Assembly (NCBI GenBank): GCA_013362295.1
Contig: JABFWJ010000270.1
Coordinates: 1 to 20,209 of the forward strand
DNA: 20,209 bases
Origin: Thermoleophilia bacterium
GTDB lineage: Bacteria > Actinomycetota > Thermoleophilia > Gaiellales > Gaiellaceae
Direction of reading: 5' to 3'
Under the pieces are notes generated by a model. That model searched no databases. It was not told the DNA's origin and worked only from the letters and a program-made list of their open reading frames with translations. Below are positions 15,365 to 20,209 of this stretch, piece by piece; positions within the stretch are counted from its first letter, which is position 1, and each line of letters begins with the position of its first letter. Both the position numbers and the translations under genes were made by a program.

Positions 15365-16258
15365 TCACGGCGGGTACTGCTCGAGCCACCAGCGCGCGAT
15401 GTCGACTCGGCGCAGAAAGCGGACGCCGTCCTGCTGCAGCGCGTGGTCCAGGAACAGCCGCAGGGCGGCCGCCCGCGCGGGCTGTCCCGACCACCGCGCG
15501 TGCACCGCGACGGTCATCATCGTCCCCCGCTCGGGCCCTTCGCGCAGGAGCTCGTCCAGGCCGAGGGTCAGCGTCTCGAGAAAGTCGCGCGGGCTCGAGA
15601 AGCCGGGCGACACGAGATAGCGGCTGTCGTTGTACGTCTTCGAATACGGCACGACGAGAAAGGGACCGGCGGACGTCGCGACGTAGTACGGAATGTCGTC
15701 GGCCGCCCCGTCGGAGTCGTAGAGGAATCCACCCTCCTCGAGCAGGAGCTCGCGCGTGTGCTCGCTCGGATACGAGCGCGAGTTCCACCCGAGCGGGCGC
15801 TCGCCGGCGACACGCAGGTACGTCTCGATCGCCCGCCGGAGCTGCGCCCGCTCCTCGTCCTGGGAGAGCATCCACGCTTCGGTCCAGCGCCAGCCGTGGC
15901 CGAGCAGGTCGTGACCGCGCTCGCGCATCCACTCCGCGACCGCCGGGTTCAGCTCGAGTGCGACTGCGGCGGCCGAGACGGTGGCGGGCACCCCTGCGTC
16001 GTCGAGGATCCTCGCGAGCCGCCACACACCGGCGCGGCCGCCGTAGTCGTAATGCGTCTCGGTTCCCAGATCGCGCTGAGGCGGTTGCGCGCCCGCCGCC
16101 GCGTATTCACCCCAGCCGTCGTTGCGGTCATCGCCCCACAGCACCGAGTACTCGGAGCCTTCCTCGTAGACGAGCACGACGTTGACGACGACCTTCGCCC
16201 CGTCGGGCCATTCGACCCGCGGCGGGGTGCGGCCGTAACCCACGAGGTCGCGCGTCAT
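15365..16258 (-). CDS. PuuE-type allantoinase / polysaccharide deacetylase family cyclic-amide hydrolase
   Basis: The 297-residue protein closely follows the PuuE pattern: MTRDLVGYGRTPP at the start, VVLVYEEGSE, the hallmark YDYGGRAGVWRLARILDDAG, ERGHDLLGHGWRW, GERPLGWNSR, TRELLLEEGGFLYDSD and VAVHARWSGQPARAA. PuuE proteins have the NodB-type barrel but lack signal peptides and open allantoin or related cyclic amides in the cytoplasm instead of deacetylating glycans. No signal peptide is present here. A second, unrelated ring hydrolase in the same region as the hydantoinase suggests a related or alternative substrate. The ATG at 16258 is preceded by TAGGGT at 10 bases, a leaderless-type arrangement, and the gene is divergent from the desulfidase-like gene. 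Confidence 0.82.
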   Translation of the reverse strand: MTRDLVGYGRTPPRVEWPDGAKVVVNVVLVYEEGSEYSVLWGDDRNDGWGEYAAAGAQPPQRDLGTETHYDYGGRAGVWRLARILDDAGVPATVSAAAVALELNPAVAEWMRERGHDLLGHGWRWTEAWMLSQDEERAQLRRAIETYLRVAGERPLGWNSRSYPSEHTRELLLEEGGFLYDSDGAADDIPYYVATSAGPFLVVPYSKTYNDSRYLVSPGFSSPRDFLETLTLGLDELLREGPERGTMMTVAVHARWSGQPARAAALRLFLDHALQQDGVRFLRRVDIARWWLEQYPP

Positions 16259-16268
16259 TTCGGCGCGG

Positions 16269-16274
16269 ACCCTA
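16269..16274 (-). promoter_or_regulatory. -10 element (TAGGGT) of the PuuE-like gene
   Basis: The minus strand reads TTAGGGT, ten bases, ATG. The spacing predicts a leader of zero to a few bases. Confidence 0.4.
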
Positions 16275-16291
16275 ACCCGCGGCGAGCTGCC

Positions 16292-16297
16292 TAGACT
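16292..16297 (+). promoter_or_regulatory. -10 element (TAGACT) of the desulfidase-like gene
   Basis: TAGACT lies eight bases before the ATG at 16306. It fits TANNNT and would give an essentially leaderless transcript. It also supports 16306 over the TTG at 16297. Confidence 0.45.
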
Positions 16298-16305
16298 TGA
16301 GCGAG

Positions 16306-16860
16306 ATGACCGAGCAGGGGCAGAAGCGCGTCGCGTTCATCGCTCACTGCCTGCTCAACCAGAACGCCAAGGTGGAAGGCGGAGCGAAGCGGCCGGGCAT
16401 GTGGGAGCCCGTGATCGACCTCCTGCGCGAGCGGGGATACACGATCCGGCAGATGCCGTGCCCGGAGCTCGCATTCGGCGGGGCACGACGCTTCTGGGGC
16501 GTTCGCGAGCAATTCGACACGCCGCTCTACCGCCGGCACTGCCGCCGCCTGGCGAAGCTGGTCGCGGCCGTGATCGAGCAGCACGCCGGGGCGGGAGACG
16601 ACGTCGTCCTGATCGGAGTCGACTCGAGCCCGACGATGGGCGTCGACTTCACGCCTTCCGCGCCGCACTGGGGCGGACAGCCGAACATCGCCGAAGACGA
16701 TTCGACGCTCGTCCGTGGCGACGGCATCTTCGTCGAGGAGCTGAAGGCCGAGCTTGCCGAGCGAGGACTGCCGGAGCCCCGCTCGACCGGGATCCGCCAC
16801 TGGTTTGCCGACTACGACCCCGACGAGGAGCTGCGACGCCTCGAGGCGCTCCTGCGATGA
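16306..16860 (+). CDS. TudS-related (DUF523-like) putative desulfidase
   Basis: The 184 residues have the N-terminal motifs of the thiouracil desulfidase (TudS) superfamily: AHCLLNQNAKV with C15, then MPCPELAFGG with C52, and VREQFDTPLYRRHCRRLA with C79. TudS enzymes hold a [4Fe-4S] cluster by three cysteines and take sulfur from 2-thiouracil. The third is normally in an SPSCG motif; here that motif reads SPTMGV with M111, so C79 is the only other cysteine in the protein. The predicted product is cytoplasmic. ATG 16306 is preferred over TTG 16297 because of the -10 at 16292. It overlaps the next gene by ATGA. Family assignment is fairly firm; activity is open. Confidence 0.72.
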   Translation: MTEQGQKRVAFIAHCLLNQNAKVEGGAKRPGMWEPVIDLLRERGYTIRQMPCPELAFGGARRFWGVREQFDTPLYRRHCRRLAKLVAAVIEQHAGAGDDVVLIGVDSSPTMGVDFTPSAPHWGGQPNIAEDDSTLVRGDGIFVEELKAELAERGLPEPRSTGIRHWFADYDPDEELRRLEALLR

Positions 16861-17177
16861 GCGATCCGCGGGCGCGCAGGATCGCGGTGGTCGCCGATTC
16901 GCTGCTCGAGCCGCTCCTGGACGAGCTCGGCCGCGAGGGCTTCGGGATCATCCAGCTGCCGCCGGCGGGCCTCGAGCACGAAACCGTCGGCGCGTGGCTC
17001 GAGCAAACGGCCGAGCATGTCGCGGAGTTCACGCGCAACGACTACGACGTCGTCCTCGTCGATGACGGCTTGTACACGGCCGACCTCGAGCAGGCGCTCG
17101 CAGCGGTCGGCGTGCCGCAGATCCGTCAGTACGCCATCCAGCCGCCGTCGACGAGCAGGTTGACGCCCGAGACATAG
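16857..17177 (+). CDS. hypothetical protein coupled to the desulfidase-like gene
   Basis: This 106-residue protein begins at the ATG overlapping the desulfidase stop (ATGA). It looks like a small alpha/beta protein: RRIAVVADSLLEPLLDELG, then EGFGIIQLPPAGL, a helical stretch AWLEQTAEHVAEF and a strand DYDVVLVDDGLY. No catalytic motif or family is recognised. The overlap implies it is made together with the TudS-like protein and may be a subunit or partner. Its last 52 bases run through the 3' end of the SDR gene on the other strand; the C-terminal tail (QPPSTSRLTPET) is therefore constrained by, or a by-product of, that gene. Confidence 0.6.
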   Translation: MSDPRARRIAVVADSLLEPLLDELGREGFGIIQLPPAGLEHETVGAWLEQTAEHVAEFTRNDYDVVLVDDGLYTADLEQALAAVGVPQIRQYAIQPPSTSRLTPET

Positions 17178-17890
17178 CCGGAGTCGTCGCTTGCGAGGAA
17201 GAGCGCCGCTCCAGCGACGTCCTCGGGGCGGCCGAGTCGAGGGAACGGCGTACGCGCCCGCGAGTACGCCAACGCCTCGGGGTTCTGCTGTTCGGGCGAG
17301 CCGGTGAGGATCTTCCCGGGCGCGACCGCGTTGACGAGCACGCCCCGGCGTGCGTAGTCGACCGCGAGTTGATGCGTCAGGTTCACGAGGCCGCCCTTGC
17401 TGACGGCGTAGGCCAGGTGACCGGGCGGCCCGATCATCCCGTGCTGGGAGGAGATGATGATCACGCGGCCGCGCGCTTCGCCGATCGGCTCCTGTTCGAC
17501 CATCTCGCGGATCGCGCGCCTGCAACAGAGGAAGACGCCGCGCAGGTTGACGGACATGATCGCGTCCCAGTCCTCGTCGGTCGTCTCGAGCAGCGACTTC
17601 GAATAGCGGCCTGCGATCCCGGCGTTACAGACCATCACGTCGAGTCGGCCGTACCGCTCGACCGCCGCAGCCACGAGCCGCTCGACGTCCTCGGCGCGTG
17701 AGACATCCGCTTCGACGTGCGCTCCACGCTCGCCGAGCAGCGCCTCCGTCGTCTCGCCGCCCTCGCGTGGCTCGCGCACGACATCTCCGACGACGACGCG
17801 AGCGCCCTCGTCGGCGAACCGAAGCGCGATCGCGCGTCCGATTCCCGAGCTGCCGCCGGTGACGACGGCGACCCTGTCCTCCAGACGCAT
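17126..17890 (-). CDS. short-chain dehydrogenase/reductase (SDR, classical)
   Basis: The protein has 254 residues. The NAD(P) motif is TGGSSGIG (11-18), followed by D36 at the end of strand 2 (VVVGDVV), which favours NAD(H). Then come the structural CNAG (88-91), N114, and the catalytic S148, Y161 and K165 (IIISSQHG ... YAVSK). The C-terminus is the usual SGVNLLVDGGW. It would oxidise or reduce an alcohol/ketone, such as a sugar or hydroxy acid; the family fabG-like label says no more. ATG 17890 is preceded by TAGGAT at six bases. It is divergent from the Gfo/Idh/MocA gene, and its 3' end overlaps the small gene ending at 17177. Confidence 0.9.
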   Translation of the reverse strand: MRLEDRVAVVTGGSSGIGRAIALRFADEGARVVVGDVVREPREGGETTEALLGERGAHVEADVSRAEDVERLVAAAVERYGRLDVMVCNAGIAGRYSKSLLETTDEDWDAIMSVNLRGVFLCCRRAIREMVEQEPIGEARGRVIIISSQHGMIGPPGHLAYAVSKGGLVNLTHQLAVDYARRGVLVNAVAPGKILTGSPEQQNPEALAYSRARTPFPRLGRPEDVAGAALFLASDDSGYVSGVNLLVDGGWMAY

Positions 17891-17896
17891 TGCCCG

Positions 17897-17902
17897 ATCC
17901 TA
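17897..17902 (-). promoter_or_regulatory. -10 element (TAGGAT) of the SDR gene
   Basis: On the minus strand TAGGAT is followed by six bases and ATG 17890, the ideal distance for a leaderless transcript. Confidence 0.5.
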
Positions 17903-17913
17903 GTCCGGGCACG

Positions 17914-17919
17914 TAGGGT
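17914..17919 (+). promoter_or_regulatory. -10 element (TAGGGT) of the Gfo/Idh/MocA gene
   Basis: TAGGGT lies six bases before GTG 17926. A weak -35 (TTGCCC, 17890-17895) is 18 bp upstream. The transcript would be leaderless. Confidence 0.5.
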
Positions 17920-17925
17920 CGTCCC

Positions 17926-18924
17926 GTGCGCGTTGCGATCATCGGAGCCGGCTGGATCGCCGCGGCGCACGCCGCGATACTCCGTCGGCTCGACGGCATC
18001 GACCTTGCAGCAGTTTGCGACATCGACGAGGGCCGCGCCCGTGAGCTCGCCGGTAACGCGGCCGTATACGGCGACTGGCGCGAACTACTCGACCGCGAGT
18101 CGCCCGACGCGGTCTTCGTCTGCACTCCGCCGCTCGCGCACCGCGAGCCGGCGGTCGAGGCGCTCGACCGCGGGATCCACGTGTACCTGGAGAAGCCGAT
18201 CGCGCGCGGACCGGAGGATGCGCAGGCGATTGTCGATGCGGCGGCGCGGAGTGACGCCGTGTGTGCCGTCGGCTACCAATGGCGCGCGGTCGAGGTGCTC
18301 GACGGGCTGCGGGCGGCGCTCGACGGCCAGGAGCTCGGTCTGCTGATCGGCATCGGGGCCGGCCCGACGAAAAGCCGTCCCTGGTTCTTAAGCCGCGCGG
18401 AGGGCGGTGGGAACCTGCTGGAGCGGGCGAGCCACGGCATCGACCTCGCCCGGGCTGTCGGCGGTGAGATCGTCTCCGTTCAGGCAACGGCCGGCACCGT
18501 CGCGCTCGCGCAGAGCGCCGGCGAGCGCGGCGACATCGAGGATGCCGCGGCGATCGTGCTCCGCTTCGCGAACGGCGCCGTCGGGTCGGTGTCGATCGCC
18601 TGGACGAGGGACGGCCTGCCGGGCACATACCGTCTCCACGTGCTCGGCAGCGAGTCGTCGCTCCACCTCGAGCTCGACCCCGAGTTCACGCTGCGCGGCG
18701 TCTCGCGCGGTCGGGAGATCGACGCGACGACGACGCAGGAGCCGATCGAGCGCGGTGTCCGACGGTTCTTCGAAGCTGCGCGCCGGAACGACCCGGCAAT
18801 GGTGTTTTGCACGGCGGCGGACGCGGCCGGGACGCTCGCGGTCGTCAGCGCCTGCGAGGAAGCAATCGAGAGCGGTGCGAGCGTCGAGGTCGCACGGCTT
18901 CAACCAGCGAGGAGGTCGCCATGA
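17926..18924 (+). CDS. Gfo/Idh/MocA family oxidoreductase
   Basis: The 332 residues start with the NAD(P)-binding MRVAIIGAGWIAAAHAAIL, followed by the acidic end of strand 2 (VCDIDEGRA). The middle has the FVCTPP loop and the family signature EKP with catalytic K90 (HVYLEKPIA). The C-terminal substrate domain has ERASHGIDLAR (H170, D173), the usual H..D pair. These enzymes oxidise sugars, inositols or related polyols, or act as biliverdin-type reductases. The start is GTG 17926 with a leaderless-type promoter. It is coupled by an ATGA overlap to the methyltransferase gene, so the two products probably act in one pathway. Confidence 0.9.
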   Translation: MRVAIIGAGWIAAAHAAILRRLDGIDLAAVCDIDEGRARELAGNAAVYGDWRELLDRESPDAVFVCTPPLAHREPAVEALDRGIHVYLEKPIARGPEDAQAIVDAAARSDAVCAVGYQWRAVEVLDGLRAALDGQELGLLIGIGAGPTKSRPWFLSRAEGGGNLLERASHGIDLARAVGGEIVSVQATAGTVALAQSAGERGDIEDAAAIVLRFANGAVGSVSIAWTRDGLPGTYRLHVLGSESSLHLELDPEFTLRGVSRGREIDATTTQEPIERGVRRFFEAARRNDPAMVFCTAADAAGTLAVVSACEEAIESGASVEVARLQPARRSP

Positions 18925-19955
18925 CGTCCGGCACGAAGCAAGGTCTCCTGGAACGTCTCGAGCAGGGGCCGGTGATCTGCGCGGAGGGCTACCTCTTCGA
19001 GTGTGAGCGCCGCGGCTACCTGCAGGCAGGCGCGTTCGTCCCGGAGGTCGTCCTCGAGCACCCCGAGGTCGTGACGGAGCTGCACAGGGAGTTCGTGCAC
19101 GCGGGCTCCGACGTCGTCGAGGCATTCACGTACTACGCGCATCGCGAGAAGCTTCGGATCATCGGCAAGGAGGATCTGCTAGAAGAGCTGAATCGCCGCG
19201 CACTCGAGCTCGCGCGCGAGGTGGCCGACGAGACCGGCGCACTGTTCGCCGGCGACTTGTCGAACACGAATCTGTTTTCGCCGGACGACGAGTCACGGCG
19301 AACCGTTCGCGCAATGTTCGAGGAGCAGGCCACGTGGGCGATCGAGGCCGGTGTGGACTTCGTCATCGCCGAGACCTTCTCCTACGTCGAGGAAGCGCTG
19401 ATCGCACTCGACGTGATCAGGCAGACGGGCGTACCGGCCGTCGTCACGCTTGCGCTGCACCGGGAGCCGGAGACGCGCGAAGGCCTGTCTCCGGCGGAGG
19501 CCTGCAAGCGACTCGAGGACGCCGGGGCCGACGTCGTCGGCCTGAATTGCATCCGCGGTCCGCGGACGATGCTGCCGCACGTGGAGGCGATCCGCTCGGC
19601 CGTGACCTGCTACGTCGCGGCTCTTCCGGTCCCCTACCGCACGCACGAACAGCAGCCGACGTTCCAATCGCTCCGCGACCCCGAGTTCGACGGCCAGCCG
19701 TTCCCGACGGCCCTCGACCCGTTCACGTGCAACCGCTTCGAGCTGGCTGAATTCGGCGCCGCCGCACTGGCGCTCGGAGTGCACTACCTCGGCATCTGCT
19801 GCGGCGCCGGTCCGCACCACATACGCAGCCTCGCCGAGGCGGTCGGCCGGACACCGCCCGCGAGCCGGTACACCGCCGACATGTCGAAGCACGCGTATCT
19901 CGGAACCGACCCGAGCCTCCGCCGCGAAAACCAGGAGTACGCCGAGCAGCTCTGA
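18921..19955 (+). CDS. homocysteine S-methyltransferase family protein, betaine-homocysteine methyltransferase-like
   Basis: The 344-residue protein has the three zinc-binding cysteines of the family: C210 (GLNCIRGP) and C293-C294 (GICCGAGPHHI). The N-terminal half follows betaine-homocysteine methyltransferase more than MetH or MmuM: ERRGYLQAGAFVPEVVLEHP, LHREFVHAGSDVVEAFTYYA, then ALELAREVADETGALFAGDL. Members transfer a methyl group from betaine, S-methylmethionine or another donor to homocysteine. ATG 18921 is preceded by GAGGAGG and overlaps the Gfo/Idh/MocA stop (ATGA). Donor unknown; betaine-like compounds are the favoured guess. About 164 bp without a gene follow. Confidence 0.87.
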   Translation: MTSGTKQGLLERLEQGPVICAEGYLFECERRGYLQAGAFVPEVVLEHPEVVTELHREFVHAGSDVVEAFTYYAHREKLRIIGKEDLLEELNRRALELAREVADETGALFAGDLSNTNLFSPDDESRRTVRAMFEEQATWAIEAGVDFVIAETFSYVEEALIALDVIRQTGVPAVVTLALHREPETREGLSPAEACKRLEDAGADVVGLNCIRGPRTMLPHVEAIRSAVTCYVAALPVPYRTHEQQPTFQSLRDPEFDGQPFPTALDPFTCNRFELAEFGAAALALGVHYLGICCGAGPHHIRSLAEAVGRTPPASRYTADMSKHAYLGTDPSLRRENQEYAEQL

Positions 19956-20018
19956 CCAGGGACGCCGTCCGTCGCAATCGCGCGCGGCTCTCTCCGAAGG
20001 TCGTCGCTACGATGGCCG

Positions 20019-20043
20019 GCCGGTGGGTGCGCAGCCCGCCGGC
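20019..20043 (+). terminator. possible hairpin terminator downstream of the methyltransferase gene
   Basis: GCCGGTGGG pairs with CCCGCCGGC (one G-T wobble) around a seven-base loop, about 65 bases after the stop at 19955. No U-tract follows, and GC-rich inverted repeats are common by chance here. Confidence 0.35.
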
Positions 20044-20119
20044 GTGGGAGGATTTGACGCGCGGCACGTTCAGCGTCTCTCTCGGAATTGTCCGATCCAC
20101 AGCATGAGGGGGGTTCTCA

Positions 20120-20209
20120 GTGGAACGCATGATCATCCTGTTCGCGCTCGTAGCCGCGCTCACCGTGCCGGCAGCCGCGTCCGCGGCCGATCTCGGTGTC
20201 ACCGGCGCG
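20120..20209 (+). CDS. secreted protein, N-terminal fragment
   Basis: The frame runs to the end of the window (30 codons). The GTG at 20120 is chosen because GAGGGGGG (20105-20112) lies at normal spacing; the ATG at 20129 is too far from it. The fragment is a typical Sec signal peptide: short basic start ERM, hydrophobic core IILFALVAALTV and a cleavage-like PAAASAADLG. The mature protein begins near the window edge, so no function can be given. Confidence 0.6.
   Translation, partial: MERMIILFALVAALTVPAAASAADLGVTGA

Noticed and set aside
15365..16258. Peptidoglycan or chitin deacetylase
   Set aside because: There is no signal peptide, and the PuuE-specific YDYGGRAGVWR and YEEGSE segments point to a cytoplasmic cyclic-amide hydrolase.

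Overview
The window is GC-rich and densely packed. Genes are joined by 4-nt ATGA/GTGA overlaps, and GTG/TTG starts and leaderless-type promoters (TANNNT 5-10 nt before the start codon) are common. This suggests a high-GC actinobacterium, possibly of the Thermoleophilia type; that lineage call is inference. No rRNA, tRNA, CRISPR array, transposase, integrase or phage gene was seen.

Layout. (1) 1-768: 3' part of a TMADH/2,4-dienoyl-CoA-reductase-like flavoprotein. (2) 772-1440, minus: a short helical, phasin-like protein followed by an XRE-type regulator, with a recognisable extended -10 promoter and a strong ribosome binding site. (3) 1567-2264, plus: a small membrane protein coupled to an unrecognised 125-residue protein. 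(4) 2277-2402 and 11027-11152: two copies of a 126-bp element in opposite orientation. Each carries two GTGTTGAGTCAACAC palindromes about four helical turns apart. Both copies lie between convergent genes and bracket 8.6 kb. (5) Inside the bracket, minus strand: a PAS-domain sensor histidine kinase broken by a one-base frameshift, a small winged-helix protein and an SMP-30/gluconolactonase-like enzyme. Divergent from these is a four-gene peptide/opine-type ABC importer operon: Tat-exported binding protein, two permeases and a fused double ATPase. (6) 11193-19955: a catabolic island. It has a D-hydantoinase/dihydropyrimidinase, an M20 carbamoylase (allantoate amidohydrolase type) and a coupled PIN-domain protein on the minus strand. 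Divergent from them is a HisC-like aminotransferase, followed by a PuuE-like cyclic-amide hydrolase, a TudS-related desulfidase with a small partner, an SDR, a Gfo/Idh/MocA oxidoreductase and a betaine-homocysteine methyltransferase-like enzyme. (7) 20120 to the end: the start of a secreted protein.

Functionally, region 6 looks able to open a cyclic ureide or hydantoin (two unrelated ring hydrolases), remove the carbamoyl group (M20 enzyme) and pass the amino acid to a transaminase. The ABC importer could supply the substrate. The TudS-type desulfidase and the BHMT-like methyltransferase raise the possibility that the natural substrate is a thiolated and/or N-methylated ring compound; this is a hypothesis. 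The least ordinary features are the 126-bp inverted repeat pair, the back-to-back leaderless promoters (one divergent pair only 20 bp apart), and a desulfidase in which the usual third cluster cysteine is methionine.
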